From Euryodendron excelsum (taxonomy: Eukaryota > Streptophyta > Magnoliopsida > Ericales > Pentaphylacaceae), in contig CM065390.1 in assembly GCA_033060915.1 (NCBI GenBank), forward strand, positions 24,007,001 to 24,071,000: a stretch of DNA of 64,000 nucleotides, read 5' to 3'. This document shows, in pieces, positions 25,101 to 39,600 of the stretch. The position numbers and the translations under genes are program-made. Below the pieces are notes generated by a model. The model was not told where the DNA came from and searched no databases. It saw only the letters and a program-made list of their open reading frames with translations. The number at the start of each line of letters is the position of its first letter. Positions within the stretch are counted from its first letter, which is position 1.

Positions 25101-27567
25101 GGTGGTTTGAGAGATACATATATGAATACTAACTTGGTGCTTTTACTTCTACCTGGTTGATGCAGGCAATGTGGGGCAAGGTTTTACACCACATATTATT
25201 TCTGTAGCTGCTGGAGAAGTATGCATGCCCATCTCTATATTTATCTCTATATTTATTACTATCACAAAAACGTGTCAGTTATGTAGAATTAGTTGTTATT
25301 GTCACCAAGCTTTCTCTTGTGCATCCTGATTGATGGTCCATATGGTTTTGCACCGTTGACCCAAAATTACATCTTAGTTATTGTTTCTTTTCATTTTTTT
25401 TGTTTCCTGTTTTTGCGTCATTTGTAAAATATGTTATATATATTAAGCAATTGTGAAATACAAGGACAATCGATTCAAACTTAAGCACTGCAGCTGCTTA
25501 CTGCTACTCTTTGCACATAAGTATCACAAAAAAATAAGAAAAAATAAAAGTCAGCTACTTTTTAGAATTTTGTTGATTGCATTATCTTTTAGAAGGTAAG
25601 TCTTACAGAATTATGGGGCACATTAGATTTTGAAGAATCTGGGAAGTGAGTTATGAATGAATTTTTTTCCAAGGAAACTAATCGGTTTATCCCTAAGAAG
25701 TTTTATGGGTTAATCTCCTTTTTCTTCATCTTCATTTTTGCCTTCCCTCTGATGATATCTTAGGTTGCACTGTTCAGCATATTTATGTGAAAACCAATGA
25801 TGACACTTTGCCTCACAACTCTTTTTATTCTGTAACAAGTTTTCAGGGCAAATCTTCTTCTGCTTCCTTCAATGTAATTTTCTCTTACATTTTGAACAAC
25901 AATTGTTGACTGAAATTTTTATTTGCAAGTTTGTGATGATACTTTTCTCCATACTTTCCTATATTTACAAGAGCATATACAGCTTGTAAATCCTTCAACT
26001 TCGAGCACAATAAAATTTTACTTTCTATTGGTTAGTTTAAGACGACCTAGACTTATATTAAATTTGGTTCTAATAAAAAGATTCAAGAGGTGATGTAGCA
26101 CGACACTAGGAAACTTGGATAGTGAAGCCTACAGCTTTCGTTTTGTGGTGGGTAATCTGGGTTTTGGGCATTGAAAGCTTGTATGTTTAGATTCTTTCGT
26201 TCTGTTGGGCACAACTTAAGATTATAAATAATAGATAGGTGATTACGACAAAAGTGAGTAGTGTTGTTACCTTGGAAGCACGGACACTCCGTTGGAGGAG
26301 CCGTACCCGTGTCAGACGCTTGTTGGACACCGACACGTGTGGGACACTCATCGGACGCGTGGGACACTCATCGGACGCGTGTCCGACACTCCATTCTACG
26401 TGTCCAATTATTTATTTATTTATTTTTATATCGGACACTCCAGAGACACAACTTGGACACGCATGTCCCGGTTTGGACACTTTAAGGACATACGGGACCT
26501 CAACTATAAATTTTGAAACTAATTATTAATTCGAAGAAGAATGAAAAAAAAAAAAAGAAAAGAAGAAAAACAAATATGTTATGATGATGGATAGTTGATT
26601 AAGTGTAATGACGTTTTAATATTTTTTGTTATTATTGTGTTTGTTTACTTTATATTTTTTATGGAATGTAATTAAGTAATTACGAATTTGTTGCCGATTA
26701 AGTAGTGAAATGTGTTCTTTTTTATTTTTAATTTGTGTAATCTTCTATATTTTTCTTTTTTTTTTGGTAAAATATTTATATATATAACATATAAAGAATA
26801 TAAAAATATAGTCTTTTGCCGTGTCCCTGCCGTGTTGTGTCTAGCATTTTTTGAAAATTGCCGTGTTGGTGTCGTGTCTGACACTTGTGTCCGACACGTA
26901 TCGTGTCCGACACTTGTGTCCATGTCCATGCTTCTTAGGTTGTTACTATAAAAGCATATGGTTGATAGTAATCAGTAAGTTCTGCAACTGTAGCTACTAG
27001 TTAGTTATTTTATGAGTATTCAATAACTGATAAACTGATAATATTTGAGTGTATGGAGTGAAGCAGGCTAGCAGCTTACCAGAAAGTTGAGAAGCACCCT
27101 TTGGCAGCTTCTCCATGAGTTGAGTAAGAGAAGCTGCTAGTTGAACTCACCAAATGCATTGGACACAACTTACAGGAAGCAAAAGCTAATAAGCAGCTTC
27201 CATAAGCTGTGCCTAGTGGGACTATAACTATAGGAGATGAAGAAAATTCGTAATTGTGAATAGAAAAGGGGTAAGCAGTGGTTTGGTTTTAGAAGTTTAA
27301 GGTTGCAGGAGTTTCAAAGTTTTGGTTGCTGAAATTTCTGTGTGGAAAGTATTTTAGGGTAGGGTTTTATATTAAATTAAATGTCAAACTTTAGGGGCCA
27401 GTGTTAGGGTTATAGTTGATTTGGGCTTGGTATGGCATAGTTTTGGCTGATAAACTAGCTGCTGTTGTGGCATATTGAACAGTAACAAATGAACATTAAA
27501 CTTTTTTTTTATTATTTGTTTCTTCTTCTTCTTCTTCTTCATGTTTTTTGTTTTGTTTTGGGTTTTT

Positions 27568-27612
<45 letters not shown>

Positions 27613-30600
27613 TTATGAATTGTAAAGACGATGGTGAATCCAAGAATTCCATCTAGAATTTATTATGAACCATCCTCAAGGTCAGATTGCCTCAAACATC
27701 AACTAATATTCAATTCTCTAAGACTCAACTCTTCATTGAATGGAACGAGTGTGTTGGCATTGACAGGTAGTTGAAATTTTCTTGCTATTAGGACTGGGAC
27801 CAACGTTACCTGAAAATTTGAAATGCAAATCATTCTTGTACAAGGACTGGGAATGGGAATGTGATACGCCACATGCTCTAAAATGTGGTACAAGGGGGGT
27901 AAGCTTGTATAGTTTAGGCTATTAGAGTTGGTTAAGGGACTTTTATATGTGAGATCAATTTTTTGTTAACAATTAGATATTCAATGCAATGACTAATTTG
28001 TTTCCATTTTTTTTTTTTTTTTGGGGCTAAAACTCCACTCTCTCTAGAATTTAATTCACCACATTTGATATTTTTCTTCTCCAAAGGAAAATGTTAAAGA
28101 AATAATTAGTAATTTTTTTTATTGCTTTGGATTGCTAAATTCACTGCTTTAGAACGAAAGGGTACCACGTGCCAGAATGCGTGTTCCAAATCATAAATGC
28201 TAGGATTCTTAGTGATTTATGATAACACTGACTAGGACCCCAAATTAGGAAATGTTGACGCTTTGGCTAGTAAGACTATTCTAGAACTACAAAAGACTAC
28301 GTATAAGGCCCAATAATGTTACTTGACCTATGGAAGAACAAAAGAAAAAGGGAAAAAAACTTGTAAGACACAACAATGGTGCCTGTAAATTTGAAAATTA
28401 TCAAAATTGTTTTTATTCGTTTAACCTAATAAAACATATATAGAAAGTATGCAGTTTTATAGTGACCTAGAGTAAACATTTCCTAATTTGGGCAAAAACA
28501 TAAGTTAAACTGCATCCTAAGTGGGCTTCACACGAAACTTCTAGTTTGCCTCTTTCCTTGTGATCATGTTTGTATTAAGAGTCTCGTAGTATAAACCTTT
28601 GTGGAGAAATTTTTTCCTTTTGATCGCTTAATAGAAGCTATGACCTAACATTGACATAAAATTATATTGCAGTAAGAAGAAATAATTCTTTTGCCTCCTT
28701 ACTAATGAAGCTCTTTTGTGGCTTTTGTTTTTTTATGAAGAAGTTTAGCAGTCCGAAATCTAAGAAAGATATGGGAATTAACTTCGGATAAAATAGCTTG
28801 AAATTGACAGTATATATTATTTTTTTTAGTTGGATCTTTTGCTATATTGAACTATTGAAGAAGTATAGAAAAAAATATAGAACACAACTACAACATGATA
28901 TGGACCCGTTGGTGCACCAATTTTCAAGATCTGACTGACATCATGACAAGATACTATTATATGTATACAAATAATAGCAAATTATTCATTTGCCACATTT
29001 ATATTTTGGCAAAGAAGTGGTAGCCAAAAGTCCTAATGTTCTTTTTCATAGAGTCCCAACCTAAGAAGCATGGATACTGACATGGGTACGGACATGAGAC
29101 ACGGCAATTTTAAAAAATAGAGGACACGAATACGGCAGAGACATGGCAAAAATATATTTCTTATATATTTTATTTGCTATGTATATGAATTTAACATTCA
29201 TAAATTACCAAACATGTGAAAAAAAAAATAATACTAATTCAACATTAAAAAAATATCAAATCCATAATTTAATCATCATTTAACATAAAATACAATGAAA
29301 ACATGTTTACAATTTTAACTTGCTATATGTTTTATGGGTATCTCAGTGATAGATACGTGTTGTTGGTGTGTCCATTAAAAATTAATAAATAAAAATTTAT
29401 GATACATCAATTGGCGTGTCCAGCATGGACACAGCACCCTCTTAGAAGTGTCCGAGTTTTCTAGGTCCCAACTCTATTCACAAACAAATTTAGGGATTCC
29501 AAAAATTAAAAAGGCCGGTTGAGATTGATAGGTATAATTTAACAATTAAAGTATAAAATATATAGAGAAAAATGATACGTAAAGAATCTAGAAAGAAATA
29601 AATCAAAGAAAGAAAAAGAATGAAAACAAAAATAAAGGTTAAGACTCGGGGTTTCAATGACCTCAAGCAACCCGCTGAAGTGGTCTCACTGCTGTCCTTT
29701 TCTTGTTATTCTTCCACTTCTCTGTTTTTCCTTCGCCTTTGCTGTAAACATGATTTGGTTGAAAAGGGAATTTTTTTTTTTTGGTTTTGGTGCGGGGGCT
29801 TCTCATTTTTTATTTCCTCTATTTTTACCTTTTTCAATAAATTCCAGCTTAGCAAGACAAAATTGGGTTAAAAAACTGAATATTTTTAGTCTTTGACTTG
29901 TTCTTTTGAATGCTCGTGAAGTTGTCTTATGTGGGTATTGAAGTGTGTTGAATGGATTGATATGATCTAGATATATCGCACTTCCCATTATTATTATGTC
30001 TTGTGATCTCTTGATGGGACTACATGGCATTTGTAGCCTGATAACGTGGTTAATGCTGCTCCATAGTCTTTACAATTTGTGAACATGAGGCCATGTTTGA
30101 TGTTCTGTTCATACTTCCCATTTTACCGCTATCCAACCTACTCTTATATTGGATGGTACTTTTTTTATTTGAGCTTTGTGGTAATGATAAATTTAACTAG
30201 TTTCTGCTGATATATAGACTGGTTTCTCTACTTCCTTTGTTGAATCTTATGATATATCAATATATTTCTTTCCTTCGTTGTTCTTCTTACTTGGTATGTT
30301 CTGATGCCTATTAGGAAATTTTTCCTGAAGCAGACTAGTTTCTTCTTGTTGTAAATGTGTCCTCCTAACGAAATATATGGATGCATTCGATAGGATGTGT
30401 ACCAGAAGATTATGTTGTTCATGCAACAAAGCAAGCGTGAAATCTGTATTCTGTCAGCATCTGGTTCCATCTCTAATCCATCTTTACGCCAGCCAGCTAC
30501 ATCGGGAGGCAACATTACCTATGAGGTAGATTTTTCTCAGTTATATTTTGGCAACAATTCAAATGGATACATCAACAACTTAGTGTAGCAAGAAAATGAG

Positions 30601-33600
30601 ATATAGAGAGGAACTTATCTTCTTCTTCCTTCTCTTACCTTAGGCTTACTCATACGTCTTGTATGTTCCTCTCTCAGAAACCAGTTGCTTGTCAGTTTCC
30701 CAAATCCACAGTAGAATTTTGTTTTCTTCAATTGTTTATGGTTAATCAGAATTCAGAAAAAGCGATGCACACATTCCATGGTAGGGGAAAAGGTATAAAT
30801 GGAACAACCGATTACAACTAGCAGCTAGGTATTTGATCAAATAGGATCGTTCGCTAAAACACCCCTAGAGGGGGATAAGGCTAAGCAGAACAAAAAGGGT
30901 TTTCTTGTGCATGGCCTCTTTCCTCCCTTTTGCTGCTCATTTGTTAGGTCCTGTAACACACCTAAATTTGATTATTTGTTCTTTCATATATTCTCCATCT
31001 ATATATATATATATATATATAATGGCAACAATATAATACACTTGTCTCTTTTTACATGGACATACTTGTCTCCTTTTTCATGGAGACACTTGTCAAACAA
31101 AGACTTCATGTCTTTGCCTATAAATTGGAAAGGCCATTCGGCCGAGACCACCTCACCAAGCTGATTGCTAGCTTAAACCAAGTGAGAAGGAGAGTGAGAG
31201 GGAGGTAGACGGGAGGAGGTTTTGCCGAAATAAAAAAGAGAGAGAGAGACAGAAAGAAAATGAAAGAAAAAGAAAGGGAAAAAAATATATGGGGGAAACT
31301 CTTATGACTTTTATTTCAATTTATGTAGAATCATGTGAGTTGTGTGGTGTGTTGAGGACTATGAAATAGCCTTAGACCCAGTTATAGTGCATACGTATAA
31401 TACTAAAAAATTCTTATCTGATTAGTAAAAACTAATTTACGTGAATAGTATCATATCTTCGAGATCTCTCTGGTTTGATCCTAAACAGTAATAGATATGA
31501 TTTTTGAAATCCCTCTACTTTGATCTGGAATAGCAACAAGTACGAATCAACTGCTCGAATGCAACCTTCGGACTTTTATTATATCTCTCGTACACGCCTT
31601 GTTCCAGAGAGAGTGGGCTCATAGCTGCTAGGGTTTTTTTTTCTCACAAAAATGTGTATCTGAGAGGCTACAATAGAGACCATAGAATTAGTATGATTAG
31701 GGTTTCCTACGCCAATAAGAATTTCTAATCCAACCCAAATTAAACTCTATTTACGTAAATTGTAATTTATACAACTAAAGACTTATGATTGCACTCCTTG
31801 TTATACAAAGAATTATATTTCGAGCTACATTTATTAAATGCTTATTTATCTCCCCATGTTAAAATCATAGATACCCGTCTATTAAATTAAATTTACTGAT
31901 AGACTTAAATCCTTGAGACCTTCTACTTAACTTATTTGATATGTCATATTCATAATTCACCTGCAAGGATTAACATAATCAAAACTTATCAGATTCCTCA
32001 AAGGGGTATCATCAATTCCTATACCGGGACATGGATTCTATCAATAATTGATATTCACAATAAACGTAATGTTATCGCGTAACTAAGTTTATTGACCGAT
32101 GAAGAATCTCACTCTTTTGTGAATCAAAATAATAAACGCTGCATGCACGTGTGTAATAATTATATTAGGATTAAGAGTATAAGCATTCATAATAATTATG
32201 AGTCATTAATAGTTTTATATAGTTAGTATAAAAACAATTACCTCAACACAGGCATATTCAATACATACAAAGTGTATTAGTACAGGGAGTTGGAACTATA
32301 TCGTTTCCTATAGTTAAAACAGATCTATTAAAACCTTGTATTATAGCCCTTTTGATGGTATGTCTAATTCCATCTAAGGTTGTGAATGATAAACATATAT
32401 TCTATGAGAAAAGATAATCTAATCTTCCGTGTGTAAGTTATAGTCTGCACATTAGATCATTTACTGTATAGAATAAGAGACAAACATGCATAATTATTAA
32501 TAAATAATGCAAGACAAACATTGCTTACACATATTCTCATTAAAATGAAATAACTAATTTATTAATAAATACAAAAGCCGTTACACAAAACATGCCTTTT
32601 AGTATAAATTCTTAACATGATGATCTCTACAAAATTTGTGAGAACATACTTAAGGTAAACTGGTTGTATACCATATGCTCCTCTCTTTGCAAAGAGTGTA
32701 TTTCTGTCATTTCTAAATTGTACTCCTTTTGAATATTCGTGCTTGTTAAATTCTATGACTGTATGATTTTTGGCTCTGTTGTTTTTCTTTCGGCACATTC
32801 TTGAATATCGTGTTTGTTGATAAATTCATTGATAAAATTATTTTTTAAATTGTTGAATTATATTTTGGTTGATGTGCTGTGGAACTAATTAGTACATGTA
32901 CAAATGCACCCGTTAGCCAATTATTGAATATGGTTATGGAAGGGTGACCCTATGGGGTGTTGGTTATAGAATTTGGTACTATTACGTGGCACGAATGGCG
33001 TTTGGCATGGTACTGAGAAGGGCCAGATATTGGGCTTGGTGAGAATATTGAAATGATTATTACCAACATGATTATTAGTACTTTTTTTACTGGCTCATGA
33101 ATATTATTATTTTTTAATCAAATTGGTAGAACTGATTTATTCGTTAAGCTTCGTTTTGAATGTTCTAAACTGCATCTATACTCTTGTTGTATTGTATACT
33201 TCTGGGTTTAATTTTATTTTTCAGGTTGAAACAAAACAGATATTAGAGCAGGATTTAGAGTACATTGAGTTGATTATTTTAGGACCTGTGAAGAATAATT
33301 TTTATTTTGGAGACTAATTATTTTTGGGAGTTATGTATCTTTGAGTCTACAGAGAATTATTTAATATTTTGAGTTACTTGAAGAGTTGTATTTTTACATC
33401 AAGGATACAATTTCGGAGTTAATGGATATTTTGATCTGCAGAGATTTTAATATTATTCTTTTGGGAGTTCATCTTTCTTTTAGCAACGCGGTGTAAAAAT
33501 TTTATTTAAAGTTATTTTATTTATAGACGGTCCGGAAAAATCCGGGACGTTAACCATTAAATAATATAAGTAACTAAATCAGATGACCTCAAATTATATT

Positions 33601-36600
33601 TTTTCATTACGTCATCAAAGAAATCGAACTCCCAAACTAAGAAATAACTCACCATAGATCCAAATTATCCAACTAACCTACACGTCATGTCTCCAAAGGT
33701 GTACTCTAAATAAAATAATTTCAAATAACTCAAAATATTAAATAATTCTTTGTAGGCTCAAAGATACATAACTTTCAAAATAAGTCTCTAAAATAAAAAT
33801 TATTCTTCATAGATCCAAAAATAATCAACTCAATGTATTCTAAATCATGCTCTAGTATCTAGTACGCTTCAACCTGGAAAGTAAACTTAAACTTATACAA
33901 TACGACAGGAATATGAATGCTCAGTTCAAGACAATCAAAGTAAAGCTCAACATATAAGTCTGTTCAACCATTCAAATAAGAAAATAATAATAATATTCAA
34001 GAGTCGGTCAAAATCACAGAAAACCACGCTGATAATAGTCATTCCAATATTTGCCCTTCTCAGTATCATGCCACCCGTGCCATTGACAATACCAAATTTT
34101 ATAACCAATACCACGTAGAGTCACCATTCTATAACCATATTCAACAACAAACCAACGGGTGCGTTTGTACATATACTAATTAGTTCCATGGCACATCAAC
34201 CATAATAAAACCCAACAATTGCAAAAATAATTTTATCAGTAAATTTATCAACGAACGCAATATTCAAGGATGTGCCGAAAGAAATTTAATGAAGCCAAAA
34301 ATTATATAGCCATAGAATTTAAAGACGAGTACGAATGTTCAAAAGGAATACAATTCAGGAATAAACTCTTTACAAAGAGATTTATAAAGAAGCATACTGC
34401 ATACAACCGGTTTACCAGAAGTGTGTTCCCACAAATTTTGCTAAGATCACCACACAACTCAAATTATTCTACATAAATTAAAGTAAAAGTGATAGAATTT
34501 CCCCTATATACATATTTTTTTTTTTCCTTCCCCATTCGGTTACACCTTTCGATCTCTCTTTCTTTTTTATTTCGGCAAAACCTTCTCCCTCTCACTTGGT
34601 TTAAGCTAGCAATCAACTTGATAAGGCGGTCTTAGCCGAATGGCCTTGCCAATTTATAGGTAAAGGCGTGAAGTTTTTGCTTGACAAGTGTCTCTATGAA
34701 AAAAGAGACAAGTGTCTCCATGAAAAAAGAGACAAGTATGTCCATGAAGAAAGAGACGAGTGTATCCATGGAGAGAGACAATTGTATTATGTTGTTGCAA
34801 TTATATATATGGATAATTTTTAGAAAATAATAATCAAATTTTAGGGATGTTACGGATCCAGACCCCCAAAAAGTGGGAGGGAGTCAACTGAACACCTCTT
34901 TCGTTTTTCACCCAAACTCTTGCAAAATAGGCCTTGACCAAAGACCTCAAAGATGTTGAAGGCAAGTCCACCTTTAGTTGATGGAACTAGCATATCACAA
35001 GGAATTTGCTGTAGTAATATCTTGGGTGAAGGTTGTGCTTCAAGCCTAGTCAGAGTTAAAGAACTCTCAAAATAGGTGATCCAAAAGGAAATCTATTTTG
35101 TGGTACATTGCAGAACTGCATCCATCATGTCAAAGACTACATAGATTCTCTAGAACACTTCAAAGCGTTATGGAATATTAGTAATGGTCATGTCTTACTT
35201 ACTGTACCAGCTGGATTATATATTAAAATCAACATGGCTTATAATGTGACAGAAAACACTAAATCTGGTTAAGATCATTCCCGAACTTGTGGATGCAAAG
35301 CCACAATGAAAGAGTTATTCCATTTAACACTCTTTTGTCACAAGGCAAAAGAATTTTTTTGGATAAATTTTTGGCACAAGGAAAATTATTCTAGAGCAAT
35401 TTATTTTTCTAATTATTCTATAGTTGCTAACTTGTTATTGATTTCTTCCCCTCCTCTGTCTTACTTTAACTCTATGGACAATGTACTTTGAGAACTCCAT
35501 ATTACATGTGATATTTTTTTTTTTTTTTGACAGGTATCATAATTGCATCTGATCAATATAATAAAAGTGGTTGGCTATCCTGGCCATCTACTCTTTTTGC
35601 TCTATTATATCAGCTCTTAGTTTTAGTAAATTTATGTTATGAGTATCCTCTCTTAGTTGTTAAAACCTTTTCGATTCCAAATATCTGTCTGTACTCTTAA
35701 CTTAGAATTAACCTCTACTGAAGTTTTGTCAATTAAACTACTAATCAAAATTTTTTTGTCAATTGAACTATTGTCATCAACAATCAACATATGGTTTGGC
35801 GCCATCAATGGAGGTGAGACAGTGTTTCATGTCCAAATGGAACTATTTAATGGTTTAAAGATTCTGGTTTGTTAGATGATCGGATAATGAACCAAAAACG
35901 GTTGACTATGGGAACAAGAGGTGAGTACCCCCCTTGAGGGATAGCTTGTTGCAGGAAAATGTTGTTCTATCACTGGTGGCTAGACTTCTAATGGGGTTGG
36001 GTGCTTGTATTCAGTGGGCTTGTGCAACAGCGTTTGGAAGGGTTTGGTAAATTAGCTAAGTTCTATTGAGTTGTGTTGGGGAATAGTCAAGGATGAGCTT
36101 TGTCATGATACATGAGGAGGGGAGTTTGTAATTTTTGCCGCAAAATGAGGAAAAAGTAGATCCCAAGCTATTGACTTAAAGCTGCTGAACTCTAATATGT
36201 TTGAAATTCTTTGGTCATTCGAACTTAAGGTGGAGAATCTTTCCAATTTAGAGAAGAAAGGCATTGAAGAGTGAGTCACGGAAAGAATTGCTAGTGTGAC
36301 TATTGATATGGTAGAGACAAGACCCAAAGTTCCAATTTTGAGTGATGTGGTTGAAGCAAATTTCTCTTCGAGCAAACTGGTGGATGTGGAAGGCCTCCCT
36401 AGTGGGGGTGTTAATACCCCTTCATCAAGGGATCATTACAAGAAGAAATTAGTGGAGAAAATAAAATTTTCAAGGGAGCAAGAGAAACGGCAACTAATCT
36501 GGCTAGCATACCGAGGAGGAGTTCACGTTTGAGGAAACCACCAAACGTATTTACTTATCCGCACGGGGTGTGAGATGTTTCTTGTTTTTAACACCTTGTC

Positions 36601-39600
36601 TCTTCTTAAATGGTTAGACTAGGTTTTATTTTACTCTTGGTCACCTTTTGGGTGATCGTTGTGCGAGTTGCTTTTAAGCTTGAGTTGCAATGTCTTGCGT
36701 GTTTCCTTTGTGCCTAGTCACTCGGGGTGCAAGTTGATATTTTAAGGCTAGGTTAGAATTAGTGTCTTGGTGTGTCCTCTTTTTGAGTTTTTGGGCCTTC
36801 AGGGTTGTGTCCTGATCCTCTTTGCAATATTCTATTTTTTTTATAACAAAACCCTTATTTATTGAATAAATAAATGAGGCATTTCTGACTTAAAAGTCAC
36901 ATAGCAATAAACTGGGGAGTTATGTACAGGAAAAATGTGAGATTCGTGGGGATTGGCGTGGTTTGGGACCCAAAGTATGGGAGAGCCTCACAGAATTGGG
37001 AGCTGGGGCTGGTGGTTGATTTTTATGAGCTGCTCTATGCTTTCCAGTAGATGGTGATAGACAGGATGCTTTATGTTGGATAATAGCCAGGAGTTGCCAA
37101 TTTGGTTGACATTGTTCTGTAAGGCTCTTTATGGTGAGTTGAAGTGCTGATGGAGGTGGCCTCCTTTGCTTGGATAGCTTGCCTTGGTGGCAATCTTGAC
37201 TGCTGAAACCTAGTGCAGAGGCGCAAACTGTTCTCATATTGGTGCTGTATGTGCGGAAGGGATGAAAAGACTACTAATAATTTCTTCTTACACTGTTGTG
37301 GCTTGAAATGTTTCCTGTCTTTTGTTTTCCCAGTTAAGGTTTCATTGGGTGTTATAGAAATATTATGGAGGTGGCGTCTACTTGGCATGTACCCAGTCTT
37401 GGGTAGAAGGGTGCTCAGGTGTGGAAAGCTGCTCCCGTGCATATTTTGGAACATTTGTTTGTAAACAAATGGGAGGCTACTCGAGGGAGTAGAGTTGCCA
37501 ATTTATTAGGTGAACCAGCAACTGTTGATTTACAATTTGGTGGTCATCTGCACAAATTTTGGAGTCATGTAGTATTGAGTTTTGCAATAGTCATGCTTGT
37601 TACATTTTTCATGTGGCATTTATTTCCTTAAAGCCTCTTTATTTGCAACAAATTCATATTGGTGATGTAATAAAAGCCCACGTCACAACTTAGTAGGGAT
37701 GAATAATGAAAGGTCAATACTACTTGACTATTGAACCTTTTTTCCACAAATTTTGTTTTTAGAATTATGTTGTAGAATTTTTTGAAGAGTTAAGTTTGTT
37801 GGTTGGGGTTTAGTTTGTTGCCTCAATATGCTTTGCTTATGCATGGTTTTTGCACCCTCGATTGTGTTGTTTCAATCCAGTTGAAGTGAAAATAAGGGTT
37901 AGATGGAAGGAGAGAAGAAGAGGAGAAGAGGTATATAGAGAAGATGGAGAAAGGAGAATAGGTTTAGGGTTTGATAATTCAACCCTACACCTTAACTTTC
38001 ATATATACTAACTAAAACATGCAGTAAAATTACAAGATTACCCTTATAAGAGAGTAGGAAAATAATACATTTTAACACTCTCTCTCAAGCTAGAGTATAT
38101 AAATCAAATATACCCAGCTTGAAACATAAAAATTAAAAAGTAGAACGAGCTAACGGTTTCGTGAAAATATCACCCAATTGAGAGTCGGAACGGACATAGG
38201 GTGTAGCTATCTGTTTGCGCAGCAAAAAATCCCAAATCAAGTGACAATCGACTTCAATATGTTTAGTACGCTCATGAAAAACAGGATTATTGGCTATGAA
38301 GATGGCAGCCTGATTATCACAATACATCGGCATAGGAGTAGGGACAACAATACCAAAATCTTGAAATAAGGAGCAAACTCATAATATCTCGGAAGCAGTA
38401 TGAGCCATAGCACGATACTCGGATTCAGCACTAGAGCAAGTAACAACATGTTGCTTGTTACTCTGTCTGGTAACAAGATTGCCACTAATAAAGGTACGAT
38501 GACCAGAGGTGGATCGTCGATCAGAACAACTACCAGCCCAGTCAGCATCACTAAAACCGATAACAGACAAAGAAGTAGAAGGCCGATATAACAATCCACA
38601 GCCAGGTGCGTCCTTCAAATATTACAAAATTTGACAAACGACTGTAAAATGGCGATCGCGAAGAGTATGCATATATTAACTGACAACCTCGACAGCATAG
38701 GTAATGTCGGGGCGAGTAACAGTAAGGTAAATCAATTTGCCAACTAGGCGCCAATAGCGGCCAACATCAGGAAAGAGAGCCCCATGCTTAGCATCAAGTT
38801 TAATAGTGAAATTCATAAGAGTCACAACTGGGTGAGAACCTAAGAGACCAATTTCAGACAAAAGATTAAGAACATATTTTCGTTGGGAAAGAGAAATATC
38901 CTGAGAAGAACGAGCAACCTCAATCCCAAGAAAATAACGAAGAACACCTAAATCTTTTGTGTAAAACTGTGTACTCAAATGACACTTCAATTCATCAATA
39001 CCAACAGAATCACTCCCAAAAAGGATAATATCATCAACATAAACAATTAAGACAATGGTACCAACAGAAGAATGACGAACAAACACAAAGTGATTAGAGG
39101 TGGAGCGCTGAAAACCACAGCTAAGTACAACGGCACTGAATCTATCAAACCAAGCACGAGGAGATTGTTTCAGACTATATAGCACCTTGCGAAGGCGACA
39201 AATAAGATGCTAACTACCAGAAACCACATAGCCAGGTGGCTGATCCATATAAACTTCCTCCTGAAGGTCTCCATGAAGAAATGCATTCTTTATATCAAGC
39301 TGATATAAAGGCTAGGAGCGAGTAACAGCAACGGCCAATAGAATTCAAATGGAATTAAGGCGAGCAACAGGAGAAAAGGTTTCGAGATAATCAACACCAT
39401 AGGTCTGAGTGTAGCCTTTAGCAACCAAGCAAGCCTTAAGACGCTCAACAGCACCATCAGAAAGGTACTTAACAGTATAAACCCAACGACAACCCACTGT
39501 TTGTTTGCCACGTGGAAGAGAAGTAAGTTCTCAAGTCTGATTAGTGAAAAGGGCACACATCTCTTCATCCATAGCATGCTTCCAGCCAGCCGAAGATAAA

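Noticed and set aside
26239..26529. Three overlapping plus-strand frames rich in Arg/Thr/His
   Set aside because: They are translations of the GGACAC repeats at the MITE end, open in several frames at once because stops are rare there.
36296..36532. 78-codon frame as a host gene
   Set aside because: No domain, no splice partners, and it sits inside the transposon-rich AHL intron.
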